From Alloprevotella tannerae (lineage in GTDB: Bacteria; Bacteroidota; Bacteroidia; Bacteroidales; Bacteroidaceae), in contig JABZGR010000018.1 in the NCBI GenBank assembly GCA_015259125.1, positions 1 through 41,951 of the forward strand: DNA of 41,951 bases. Reading direction: 5' to 3'. Shown piece after piece: positions 1 through 7,854 of this stretch. Position 1 is the stretch's first letter. Every line of letters starts with the position of its first letter. Position numbers and translations under genes: made by a program. The notes below the pieces were generated by a model, which did not search any database, was not told where the DNA came from, and saw only the letters and a program-made list of their open reading frames with translations.

Positions 1-78
1 CTCACCACTAAGATTGATGACCGAGAAATGTTCATGAAAGGTATTGATTATTCATACTATTATGAACAAAATGAGTGA
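1..78 (+). CDS. C-terminal tail of an unidentified protein, cut by window start
   Basis: Frame 1 is open from the first base for 25 codons and stops at TGA 76-78. The peptide is acidic and tyrosine-rich at its end (GIDYSYYYEQNE) and looks like a protein terminus rather than noise, but it is too short to assign. It shares the AT-rich composition and strand of the helicase-nuclease gene that follows 252 bp later, so it may be another gene of the same acquired block. A chance open frame of this length is possible in AT-rich DNA. Confidence 0.4.
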   Translation, partial: LTTKIDDREMFMKGIDYSYYYEQNE

Positions 79-330
79 TTATAAGATGGAACGTAGCATA
101 TATATATCAATTAAGAACTTAAAGGAAATTCTATTGAGAACTTATTCATACTAAAAGATTAGCCGAATGAGAGTTTATTCTTAGAATATTGAGTCACAGC
201 CTTATTATGTTATTATGTAAGGATGTCAGAACTCTATTTTGATTATAATAACCTATGCAATTTTAAAATGGCTTCAAAGCAATATAGTCATAGGTTCATG
301 TAAAAACAAGCAACATAATAAATATAAAAG
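79..330. other. AT-rich intergenic stretch upstream of helicase-nuclease gene
   Basis: No supportable open frame is seen on either strand. It contains a 10-nt alternating AT tract at 98-107 and many short A/T runs. The promoter of the downstream gene should lie here, but no clear TAnnTTTG box was found, which would fit a horizontally acquired gene with non-native signals. Confidence 0.5.
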
Positions 331-2871
331 ATGATAGATTTTAAAAGCAAAATTAAAGGTAAAAACTTTGAAAAGGAAATAAATCCTATACGGATCTATT
401 CCAATTTGGATAGACAAGCGTCTGCTGGTCCTTTAAGACCAGTCCAGGAATCTGTACTTAACGACTGGTATACCAATCATCACGAAGATCACGATGTAAT
501 AATAAAGTTACATACAGGGGAGGGAAAAACACTTATAGGACTCTTACTGTTACAATCTAGGCTAAATAGCAATAAAGGTCCTTGCTTATATGTATGTCCA
601 AGTATACAACTAGCAGAACAGGCCTCGCTTGATGCCAAAAAGTTTGGTATAAAACATCAGTTGCATAAGAAAGGAGAACCTCTTCCTAATGAATTTTTAG
701 AAAGTAAAGAGATTTTGATAACTTATGTTCAACGTCTCTTTAATGGGAAATCAAGTTTTAGACTAGACAACAATGGTATTAAAATTGGGACAATTGTTCT
801 TGATGACTCCCATGCTTGTATAGATTCTATTCGTAATGCTTTTTCCATCAGAGCAAACAGACAATCCGAAATTTATAAGCATTTCATTACCTTGTTTGAG
901 GATTCTATGCGGGGACAAGGAGAAGGTACATATATGGACATTAAAAACTCAGATACGTCTTATGAACTGATGACGGTACCATATTGGGATTGGATTGACA
1001 AGCAAGATGAGGTTGTTGAATTTATGAATAAGCAGCAGGAAAATGATGATGTAAAGTTTGCATATCCTCTGTTAAAAGATATATGGAGTGATTGCACAGT
1101 CTATTTTACTGGCCGTGAAATGGAAATAATTCCTAACTATAATCTGATACATAGATTTACTTCATTCACGAGAGCTGATCAGCGGGTATTTATGTCTGCA
1201 ACGACACAAGATGATTCCTTTTTCATAAAAGGATTAATGGTAGACGAAAAGGCTGTCACCCATCCTTTAACAAATGCGTCAACGAATTGGTCTGGAGAAA
1301 AAATGATACTTTTTCCCACACGGATAGACACAAGTTTAAATTCAGAAATTATGCGTGAATTTGTTTGCAAATCTTCTTTCATTTCATCTTTCAGTAGAGT
1401 AGTGTTAGTTCCATCCTTATGGTGGGGAGAAGATTATGAAAAAAGAGGTGCTAAAGTAGCAAGAGGAAACCTCATTAATGAAGAAATCAATTATTTAAAA
1501 AAAGGAGAGGAACTTGATCACACCGTAGTTTTTGTTAACAGATATGACGGAATAGACCTTGCAGACAATCAATGCCGCCTATTAGTCTTAGACTCCTTAC
1601 CTTCATTTGGTAACTTATCTGATAGATATGAACTTAAATGCAGGACAGATAGTGCCCTTATAACAACGAAAATAGCACAGAAAATAGAGCAAGGATTAGG
1701 CAGAAGCGTAAGAAGTGAGAAGGATTACAGCATAATTCTTATAGTTGGTGAAGATTTAGTGCGCTTTATAAAAACATCTTCAAACCAGACTTTCTTTTCT
1801 CCACAAACATTGATGCAAATTCAAATTGGAGAAGAAGTGTCTGGTATTGTAAAGGATGAGATTTCAAAAGAGCACACAGCTCTACAAACCTTCTGTGACG
1901 TAATGAAACAATGTTTGAATCGTGATGAGGGATGGAAACAATTCTATAAAGAAGGGATGGATAAAATCTCATTACAAGAGGACAAGCACCCCCTTCTTAG
2001 TATAATTAATAAGGAGTTTAAAGCTGAACAAGCTTGTATAAAATCAGACTATGACGCAGCAGCAAAAATATATCAGGATCTTATTAATACCGATTTCAAA
2101 GATAAAGAGCAAGAAAAAGGATGGTATCTCCAACTCTTGGCTAAATGCAAGTATAGAAACAGTAAAGTAGAAGCTGAAAAGACACAGAAAAGTGCACACG
2201 ATCTAAATCCGTACGTACTAATGCCAGCAAACTATCATTATAAAGTCATAGACCCCATCAATCTAGGAGCAATAGCTCTTGTACGCAAATATATTTCCAA
2301 GTTTAAGCTGTTTAATGATTTACAATTAAAAATAGATTCTATTATAACAGATCTGAGTTTGGGGACTAAGGCAGATAAGTTTGAGGCTGCACTTCAAGAA
2401 ATAGGTAGTTTGTTGGGATACGTTAGTCAAAGACCAGATCAGAAGTACCAAGTTGGATTTGATAACCTATGGGCTCTTCCTGATGGGGTAAACTTCATTG
2501 GTTTTGAATGCAAGAACGAAGTTTCAACGACAAGAGATTGCATAACCAAAAATGAGGTAGGGCAGATGAATAATCACATTGGCTGGTTTGAAAAAGAATA
2601 TGGTACTAATAGAAATATTACATATATCCATATTCATCCAACAAATGCCATTTCAGATAAGGCAAACTATACAAGAGAAGTTCATGTTATGACAGAGAAA
2701 GAGCTCAATAAGTTAAAAAAGAATATCAAAGGTTTTATCGCTGAATTCTCTAAATATGACTTAAAAAATCTCACCGAGGATTTTATAAGCAAAGCCTTAG
2801 AGACTCACAAACTAACGTCAAAAGATATTAGAGAATGCTATTGGGTCGATCCCAAACATCATTTAGGATAA
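331..2871 (+). CDS. SF2 (XPD/DinG-like) helicase fused to PD-(D/E)XK-like nuclease; candidate defence protein
   Basis: The protein has 846 residues. Seen: Walker A HTGEGKT at 61-67; a DEAD/DEAH-like motif II DDSH at 158-161; SAT at 289-291; DGIDL at 406-410; and motif VI QGLGRSVRSEKD at 454-465. The spacing and the GIDL...LVLDSLP pattern resemble the C-terminal helicase domain of XPD/DinG proteins, but no Fe-S cysteine cluster is obvious. A helical, TPR-like stretch covers about 555-630. The C-terminal domain (about 680-800) carries D711, then E726-C-K728 and Q745, the layout of a PD-(D/E)XK nuclease. Expected role: ATP-driven nucleic-acid remodelling coupled to cleavage, most likely anti-phage or anti-plasmid. 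No methyltransferase is visible beside it. It is markedly more AT-rich than the core genes, consistent with transfer. The ATG at 331 is the first in frame. The domain calls are fairly secure; the defence role is inference. Confidence 0.8.
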   Translation: MIDFKSKIKGKNFEKEINPIRIYSNLDRQASAGPLRPVQESVLNDWYTNHHEDHDVIIKLHTGEGKTLIGLLLLQSRLNSNKGPCLYVCPSIQLAEQASLDAKKFGIKHQLHKKGEPLPNEFLESKEILITYVQRLFNGKSSFRLDNNGIKIGTIVLDDSHACIDSIRNAFSIRANRQSEIYKHFITLFEDSMRGQGEGTYMDIKNSDTSYELMTVPYWDWIDKQDEVVEFMNKQQENDDVKFAYPLLKDIWSDCTVYFTGREMEIIPNYNLIHRFTSFTRADQRVFMSATTQDDSFFIKGLMVDEKAVTHPLTNASTNWSGEKMILFPTRIDTSLNSEIMREFVCKSSFISSFSRVVLVPSLWWGEDYEKRGAKVARGNLINEEINYLKKGEELDHTVVFVNRYDGIDLADNQCRLLVLDSLPSFGNLSDRYELKCRTDSALITTKIAQKIEQGLGRSVRSEKDYSIILIVGEDLVRFIKTSSNQTFFSPQTLMQIQIGEEVSGIVKDEISKEHTALQTFCDVMKQCLNRDEGWKQFYKEGMDKISLQEDKHPLLSIINKEFKAEQACIKSDYDAAAKIYQDLINTDFKDKEQEKGWYLQLLAKCKYRNSKVEAEKTQKSAHDLNPYVLMPANYHYKVIDPINLGAIALVRKYISKFKLFNDLQLKIDSIITDLSLGTKADKFEAALQEIGSLLGYVSQRPDQKYQVGFDNLWALPDGVNFIGFECKNEVSTTRDCITKNEVGQMNNHIGWFEKEYGTNRNITYIHIHPTNAISDKANYTREVHVMTEKELNKLKKNIKGFIAEFSKYDLKNLTEDFISKALETHKLTSKDIRECYWVDPKHHLG

Positions 2872-3004
2872 AATATCCAAGATGATTACTAATCAATACT
2901 ACTCAAATTGAGGAAACATTTTTGTACCATACAAATATAAATCGTTAATAATCAGCGCAGGATATATTTGAGGAAGTGAAGTAAAAGTAAATTAAGGATG
3001 ATAT

Positions 3005-3041
3005 AGTCCCCAATGACATTTCTACCATTGGGGACTTTTAT
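3005..3041 (+). terminator. Intrinsic terminator after helicase-nuclease gene
   Basis: A perfect 11-bp stem (AGTCCCCAATG at 3005-3015 with CATTGGGGACT at 3026-3036), a 10-nt loop and then TTTTA. It lies 134 bp past the stop codon and is the only strong stop signal before the next operon. Confidence 0.85.
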
Positions 3042-3147
3042 AATAAACAGTCAATGTGAGATCGATGCGAATGTCACTTCATAAGACTTATCACTTTCGC
3101 ACGCCTCATAAGCACAATATAAATACAGCAACTACAGTCTTCACAAG

Positions 3148-3257
3148 AAAGGAGCGTACCTTTTCAGCAAAAGGTGCGCTCCTTTTTCGTAAAAAGTACG
3201 GACGTTTTGCCCAAAAGGTGCGGATCTTTTCCTTAAAAGGAACGTTCTCATCCTTGA
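3148..3257. repeat. 22-bp minisatellite array, family B (4 units plus one degenerate)
   Basis: Five consecutive 22-bp units start at 3148, 3170, 3192, 3214 and 3236; the fifth is degenerate. Each begins with an A-run, has a central GTGCG or GTACGGAC-like core and then a T-run (CTTTT or GTTTT). The third unit, AAAAGTACGGACGTTTT, nearly matches the units at 41.6 kb. Open frames of 63-81 codons cross it on both strands but are products of the repeat. Confidence 0.8.
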
Positions 3258-3368
3258 GCGGGTCATTCACGCGATCAAGGAAATTCAGACAGAGCAAATA
3301 ATCGTGGCACTATCTCATTTTATCCCGCTTTCTGTCGCTTAGAAAAGAGGTAAGAAAGAATAAATGCT

Positions 3369-3376
3369 TACATTTG
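3369..3376 (+). promoter_or_regulatory. Probable -7 box (TACATTTG) for the DMT transporter operon
   Basis: TACATTTG fits the Bacteroidetes -7 consensus TAnnTTTG. No TTTG is present at the expected -33 position. A start near 3383 would give a leader of about 165 nt before the transporter ATG at 3548, including the short open frame at 3411. Confidence 0.4.
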
Positions 3377-3410
3377 CACGTCTCTTCTGCCGCTGGTTGC
3401 AGGAGGACGA

Positions 3411-3452
3411 ATGAAACACACATCAAGAGGCAAAGGCGGTGAAAGCCGTTGA
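3411..3452 (+). CDS. Possible 13-residue leader peptide with strong Shine-Dalgarno
   Basis: AGGAGG at 3401-3406 lies four bases before ATG 3411. The frame encodes MKHTSRGKGGESR and stops at TGA 3450-3452. It sits between a plausible -7 box and the DMT transporter. Purine-rich Shine-Dalgarno sites this good are uncommon in Bacteroidetes, which makes it stand out, but the peptide shows no run of one amino acid that would mark an attenuator. Low confidence. Confidence 0.25.
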   Translation: MKHTSRGKGGESR

Positions 3453-3547
3453 CGCTTTTAATAAACCCAACTTAAGTGCGGTGTGTTGCCCAATCGCTTT
3501 CATCAGACGGTATCGGCTGCAGCGCAAATATTTGTAGAGTTAAACTT

Positions 3548-4513
3548 ATGAATAACCCCATCTTCCACTTCTTTCGTCGGATTTCCGGACATGAGCACAA
3601 AACTTTAGGCGGCGGACCAAGCGCGGCCTTGCAAGGTACAATTTGCGCTTTAATCGCCGCAATTTGTTATGGTCTTTTGCCGACGCTCGTTCTTCCGATG
3701 AGCGAGTCAAACGCAGCGGCAAATCCTGAGGATTTCATGTCTAATCTCTCGATTCTCTTCTATCGATTTCTGAGTGCAGCGCTGATTATCGGAGGAATAA
3801 TGCTCATCAAAAAGAAGAGTTTCCGCATCACACGCGGCGAACTCGTTACGCTACTCTATCTTTCGTTTCTTTCTGATGGTGCTGCCCTCTTCCTGATTGG
3901 TGGTTATCAATATATGTCGACAGGCGTGGCAACGACGATTCATTTTATGTATCCGGCCTTTACTACGATCTTGATGATGATGTTCTATAACGAGGCGCGC
4001 AAGTTCTCGACCATCGCGGCCGTAACGTTGGCTGTGGTCGGCGTGGGGGTACTTTCGTGGCAGCCGGATGGAAAAATCGATTGGAAAGGTGTAGTTATCG
4101 AGTTGATTTCCGCCGTTTGCTACGCGCTTTATTTGATTCGGGTCAACCGCTCCCGGGTCAGGGATATGGATGCTTTGAAACTGACATTTTATATTATGCT
4201 GCTCGGCGCCTTGATCTTTATGAGCTATGCGCTCTTAGAGAACAAACTTGAACCGATCGCGACCGAGACACAGGCTGTCTCACTCTTGGTAATGGGCATC
4301 GTATGTACGGTCTTTACCAACTTGTGTCTAATTGTCGCAGTAAAGAATATCGGGTCGACGATGACGTCTGTTTTAGGCGCACTCGAGCCGCTGACGGCCG
4401 TCATCTTGGGGGTGGCACTCTTCAACGAGGCTTTAACGACGAGTGTGCTTATCGGCTTAGCACTAATTATCCCCGCCGTGATTATGGTTATCTTCACACG
4501 CGGACGAAAATAA
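3548..4513 (+). CDS. DMT-superfamily (EamA-type) transporter
   Basis: 321 residues from ATG 3548. An upstream GTG at 3476 would add 24 residues of poor character, so the later start is preferred. After about 35 polar residues there are roughly ten hydrophobic segments arranged as two repeats of five, the EamA pattern. The last helices carry the usual loop (GSTMTSVLGALEPLTAVILG) before a final membrane segment and a basic tail ending RGRK. Family members export amino acids, nucleotide sugars or other metabolites across the inner membrane; the substrate cannot be told here. It is probably cotranscribed with the TPR gene that starts 11 bp later. Confidence 0.85.
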   Translation: MNNPIFHFFRRISGHEHKTLGGGPSAALQGTICALIAAICYGLLPTLVLPMSESNAAANPEDFMSNLSILFYRFLSAALIIGGIMLIKKKSFRITRGELVTLLYLSFLSDGAALFLIGGYQYMSTGVATTIHFMYPAFTTILMMMFYNEARKFSTIAAVTLAVVGVGVLSWQPDGKIDWKGVVIELISAVCYALYLIRVNRSRVRDMDALKLTFYIMLLGALIFMSYALLENKLEPIATETQAVSLLVMGIVCTVFTNLCLIVAVKNIGSTMTSVLGALEPLTAVILGVALFNEALTTSVLIGLALIIPAVIMVIFTRGRK

Positions 4514-4523
4514 GATTACACTT

Positions 4524-5429
4524 ATGAGTTTCTTCAAAAAACTATTCGGTGCGTCCGAAGAACCGACAGAAGAAAAGGTCGCCAAGGACGCTGAGCGCCG
4601 TTTCAACATTCTTTGTGACGATGGTTTACGCGCAAAGCAAATGGGGATGGCCGACTTTGCTGAAAAATGCTTCACGGAGGCGCTGGAGATTAAGCGTGAA
4701 CTTCGCGTTGTGGGCTTTTTGGCTGAAGTGCAGTTGATGCAGCAAAACCATGCCGCTGCGCTTCCCCTCTTGCAAGAACTTCACGCTGAAGAAGCAGGCA
4801 ACTTAGAAATAGGCCTATTGTTGGCCAACACATATGGAGAGACGGAAGACTACGAATCGATGCAGCAAATCTGCACCACACTCGCGGACATTGAGGCGAA
4901 AGAGCCCCGACTCCTTTATTTGTCGGCTAAGGCCGCACACGCATTAGACAAGCACGAGGAAGCACTCAACTTTCTCGACGATACGATCAGCGAGCGAGCT
5001 GATTATGCACAGGCTATCCAACTGCGTGTAAAGGTACTTTCAGCTTTGGGGCGCTATGATGAAGCTTTGGCCGATGCAGAACGATTATTAAAGGAGACGC
5101 CGGACCATGAGGATTATGCACTACTCCAAGCCGAGACACTTGCAGCAGCAGGGCGATGCACTGAAGCTGAGTCGGCGTGCCAAAAAGTAAGTGAACTGAA
5201 TCCGTTCAACATAGAAGCCCACGCCTTGTTAAGTAGGCTTGCTGAGCAGAGTGGAGACTTGGCCAAGGCAATTACGCATTGCGACGACGCCATCGACTTG
5301 CAGCCCACCAACCCAAATCTCTACGACCGCCGAGCAGCACTATTCCGCAAGAATAATGCGCCGGAAGCAGCTGAGAGAGATGAAAAAAAGGCGGCTGACT
5401 TGCGCGCAGGCGAACACGATGAGCAATAA
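4524..5429 (+). CDS. Cytoplasmic tetratricopeptide-repeat protein
   Basis: 301 residues with no signal peptide. After an acidic, charged N-terminus (FGASEEPTEEKVAKDAERRF) the protein is built from successive TPR-like helix pairs to its end, with typical A/G/Y/L spacing (for example ALGRYDEALADAERLLKETPDHEDYALL and the last repeat DAIDLQPTNPNLYDRRAALFR broken here into its helices). TPRs mediate protein-protein contacts; no catalytic domain is present. It starts 11 bp after the DMT transporter and is followed 68 bp later by a small membrane protein. Partner unknown. Confidence 0.8.
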   Translation: MSFFKKLFGASEEPTEEKVAKDAERRFNILCDDGLRAKQMGMADFAEKCFTEALEIKRELRVVGFLAEVQLMQQNHAAALPLLQELHAEEAGNLEIGLLLANTYGETEDYESMQQICTTLADIEAKEPRLLYLSAKAAHALDKHEEALNFLDDTISERADYAQAIQLRVKVLSALGRYDEALADAERLLKETPDHEDYALLQAETLAAAGRCTEAESACQKVSELNPFNIEAHALLSRLAEQSGDLAKAITHCDDAIDLQPTNPNLYDRRAALFRKNNAPEAAERDEKKAADLRAGEHDEQ

Positions 5430-5497
5430 GCATCTAACCTCTGTAATGGGGATGCGGCGCACAGATTTTCAACAGCAACATATAAGACATTGAGCCG

Positions 5498-5782
5498 ATG
5501 AAAGATTATCCTAAATGGCTTTTGGCCTTAGCTTTTCTGAATATCATTCCGGTTTTCCTGAGCGTGTTCTTTCTCTTTGGCGGACTATTCAAAGCGTCGA
5601 GCAGCTGGGGAGCTTTCATAGGACTTCTCATCTATCTCTTAGTCAACCTACTATGGATTCTGCCTATCGTAGCCTTTTTTATAGGTCTCAACGACTATCG
5701 CCGAGGCTTTCAAAAACGCGGCACGGCTATCCTTGTGTTGGGCAATCTTTTGACACTTCTTGATATTCTATTTATCCTTTAG
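5498..5782 (+). CDS. Small integral membrane protein, function unknown
   Basis: 94 residues, mostly hydrophobic, with three probable membrane segments: about 8-30, 38-62 and 75-94. A short positively charged loop (DYRRGFQKRG) lies between the second and third. The chain ends in the last helix. No family was recognised with certainty; it resembles the many small DUF-type inner-membrane proteins of Bacteroidetes. It follows the TPR gene on the same strand after 68 bp and closes the small operon. Confidence 0.65.
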   Translation: MKDYPKWLLALAFLNIIPVFLSVFFLFGGLFKASSSWGAFIGLLIYLLVNLLWILPIVAFFIGLNDYRRGFQKRGTAILVLGNLLTLLDILFIL

Positions 5783-5807
5783 CGAAAACGAACGATAACG
5801 AAGCGGC

Positions 5808-5833
5808 GCGGAAGAGTTTTAACCCACTTCCGC
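5808..5833 (+). terminator. Weak hairpin after the small membrane protein gene
   Basis: GCGGAAG (5808-5814) pairs with CTTCCGC (5827-5833) around a 12-nt loop. Only a scattered T-rich tail (CTGCTTTG) follows, so it is a modest terminator candidate between convergent genes. Confidence 0.35.
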
Positions 5834-5921
5834 ACTGCTTTGTATAGAAAAGCCTGTTAGAAAGTTTCGCGTCTGAAACGCGCTGCTACGCCCATACAGG
5901 CGATGAAAACCCACTGAAAAC

Positions 5922-6009
5922 GTTTACGCTCGTGAGAAAAAGAGCTTTTTCTCACGAGCGTACGCGTTTATTATCACAAGCGCAAAGGTGTACGCTCGTG
6001 AGCGTACAC
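5922..6009. repeat. 22-bp minisatellite array, family A, locus 1 (exactly 4 units)
   Basis: Four units of exactly 22 bp start at 5922, 5944, 5966 and 5988. Each has TCGTGA or its reverse complement TCACGA (TCACAA in unit 3) at unit positions 9-14. Two near-perfect palindromes result: 17-bp arms over 5926-5961 with a 2-nt centre, and 10-bp arms over 5988-6009 with a 2-nt centre. The array lies between the convergent small-membrane-protein gene and queA, so it could also act as a bidirectional terminator, but the other loci are not all convergent. Confidence 0.9.
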
Positions 6010-6067
6010 GACAGGGACAGGCCCTGCAAGTTGTAGCATTAACTAAACGCCTTGCGAAAGTGCGAGT

Positions 6068-7297
6068 TTAATAATTGAGCAGCGAACTATCGCCATAACT
6101 TAAAAAGCGGAAATCGTGCGCAAGTGCGTAATCATAAATGGCGCGCCAATTGCCGCCAACGAAAGCTGAAACCAGCAGCAAGAGCGTGCTTTGCGGCTGA
6201 TGAAAATTTGTGACCATCGTCTTCACAATCTTATACGTATATCCCGGCGCTATGATGATCTGCGTGGCCGTATGCAGTACGCTCATATTATTTCGGTCTA
6301 AATAAGCCAAAATTTCGTGTAAAGCAGCCTCCGATGTCAGCTTCTCTTCCGTTGAAGTCTCATATTCGTAAGGCAACCATTGCGGTACGTGCAAGTCTTC
6401 GGGCGCTACTTGTGGATTACGATGGATCAAGACGCCTATATAATAAAGGCTCTCGAGCGTGCGCACACTGGTCGTACCGACAGCTATACACGAGCAGTCG
6501 TGGGCCAAGAGGTGCTCAATATTTTGCCGACTCACGGCAATCCATTCTGCGTGCATCGTGTGGCCTTCTATCTCCTCGCTCTTCACGGGTTTGAACGTTC
6601 CCGCTCCGACATGAAGCGTAACTTCCTCTCGCACAATGCCGACCTCGTCCAAACGCCGAAGTACGTCGTCGGTAAAATGGAGTCCGGCCGTCGGCGCAGC
6701 CACGGAACCTTCAATTTTCGAATAGACCGTCTGGTAATTGTTGAGATCGCTCTGCTCCGTTTGGCGATTTAAGTATGGCGGAATGGGCAATTCGCCGATG
6801 GCATCCAACACTTCAGAGAAGCTAACCGCATCATCGCCCCAGTCGAAAGCTATTTCGAAACCCGTTCCTGCAGTTCCTTTGTGCTCCGCCGTAAGGCATA
6901 GTTCCCTATCCCCTACTTTAACCGTGCGTTCCAAGCGTCCCTCTTTCCATTTCTTCATATTGCCGACTAAACACGTCCACGTGACGCGGCGCGTTGCGGC
7001 AAACGATTGCTGATAATCGGCCGGCGTATGCGGTTCTAAACAGAAGATCTCAATAAGTGCGCCCGTTGACTTTTGAAAATGAAGGCGTGCAAAGATTACT
7101 TTCGTATTATTGAAGACCATCAATGCACCCGGCTTGAGATAAGATGGAAGATTGTAGAACGAATCCTCACTTACCCGACCGTCACGATAGAGCAAGAGTT
7201 TGGAATGATCGCGCGGAGAAACCGGATATTTGGCGATACGATCATCGGGTAGCGTATAGTTGTAGTCTTTGATTTGTATGTGTTTCGTATCTTCCAT
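6068..7297 (-). CDS. queA: S-adenosylmethionine:tRNA ribosyltransferase-isomerase
   Basis: 409 residues. It transfers and isomerises the ribosyl part of SAM onto 7-aminomethyl-7-deazaguanine in tRNA, making epoxyqueuosine. Family marks seen: N-terminal DYNYTLPDDRIAKYPVSPRDHSKLL; FNNTKVIFARL; the SVAAPTAGLHFT segment near the middle; HVGAGTFKPV; and the C-terminal VTNFHQPQSTLLLLVSAF. Length is somewhat above the usual 340-360 because of inserts typical of Bacteroidales. It is the last gene of the rod-shape cluster, 69 bp after the preceding gene, with no separate promoter seen. Confidence 0.95.
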   Translation of the reverse strand: MEDTKHIQIKDYNYTLPDDRIAKYPVSPRDHSKLLLYRDGRVSEDSFYNLPSYLKPGALMVFNNTKVIFARLHFQKSTGALIEIFCLEPHTPADYQQSFAATRRVTWTCLVGNMKKWKEGRLERTVKVGDRELCLTAEHKGTAGTGFEIAFDWGDDAVSFSEVLDAIGELPIPPYLNRQTEQSDLNNYQTVYSKIEGSVAAPTAGLHFTDDVLRRLDEVGIVREEVTLHVGAGTFKPVKSEEIEGHTMHAEWIAVSRQNIEHLLAHDCSCIAVGTTSVRTLESLYYIGVLIHRNPQVAPEDLHVPQWLPYEYETSTEEKLTSEAALHEILAYLDRNNMSVLHTATQIIIAPGYTYKIVKTMVTNFHQPQSTLLLLVSAFVGGNWRAIYDYALAHDFRFLSYGDSSLLNY

Positions 7298-7366
7298 ATT
7301 TTGGGGAAGAATTTGAGGACGTTAGCACGCAGAACTGCTAAGCTATGAACTGCAAGTATGCCGGCG

Positions 7367-7834
7367 TCAATTGTTAGAAGAAATATTAAACTGGCGGCCT
7401 TTACTTCCGTCTTCAAATCCTTTCGCATAGCCTTCACGATAACCACGCACGTAGGCCGCACGTTCGTTGATCGTCTTAAAACTATTGGACTCATCATAAG
7501 AAGCGCGAGGCGTATGGGCAGCACCGTCGTCCATACCGGCCAAATAGCCGTCTTCATCACCGGCTTCAAAGGGCGGGCGGCGGTCTTTTCCGATACTGTC
7601 GGGCGTAGCCACATCGAAAGTATCAGGCGAAGAGGGGAGCGTGCCCACCTCTATTGATGTATCCGGCACAGCAACGACATTGGAGGAATCTTGCGGCGCT
7701 ACGGGTATATCGCGATCTGAAGACGTGCGCTTATCGCCGAGCAGTTTGAGCCAAATGATAGCTCCGATGCAAAGCAATCCGAAACAGATCAGTAGTAATG
7801 TATATTTTTTCTTCGGCTTGTTATAATTACTCAT
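7367..7834 (-). CDS. Membrane-anchored protein with Gly/Tyr/Asp repeat tail, unknown function
   Basis: 155 residues. The N-terminus is basic (NKPKKKY) and followed by one membrane helix (about 11-31), so it is likely anchored in the inner membrane with its bulk in the periplasm. Residues 35-90 are a Pro/Ser/Asp/Thr-rich linker. The C-terminal third repeats a Y-x-x-G-x-x-x-G pattern (EDGYLAGMDDG, then YVRGYREGYAKGFEDGSKG). Similar glycine-zipper-like repeats occur in Yae1-type and other short repeats, but no family is assigned. It lies 20 bp after rodA and before queA, so it is probably translated from the cell-shape operon. Confidence 0.75.
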   Translation of the reverse strand: MSNYNKPKKKYTLLLICFGLLCIGAIIWLKLLGDKRTSSDRDIPVAPQDSSNVVAVPDTSIEVGTLPSSPDTFDVATPDSIGKDRRPPFEAGDEDGYLAGMDDGAAHTPRASYDESNSFKTINERAAYVRGYREGYAKGFEDGSKGRQFNISSNN

Positions 7835-7854
7835 TATTATATACGGTTATTTCT

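Noticed and set aside
3056..3301. Open frames of 63-81 codons on both strands over the 3.1-3.3 kb region
   Set aside because: They are created by the 22-bp repeat (recurring KVRTF/FxxK-like words in rotating frames) and show no protein family character.
5926..5961. Simple bidirectional terminator between convergent genes
   Set aside because: The palindrome is part of a four-unit array also found between tandem and divergent genes, so a terminator role does not explain the family.
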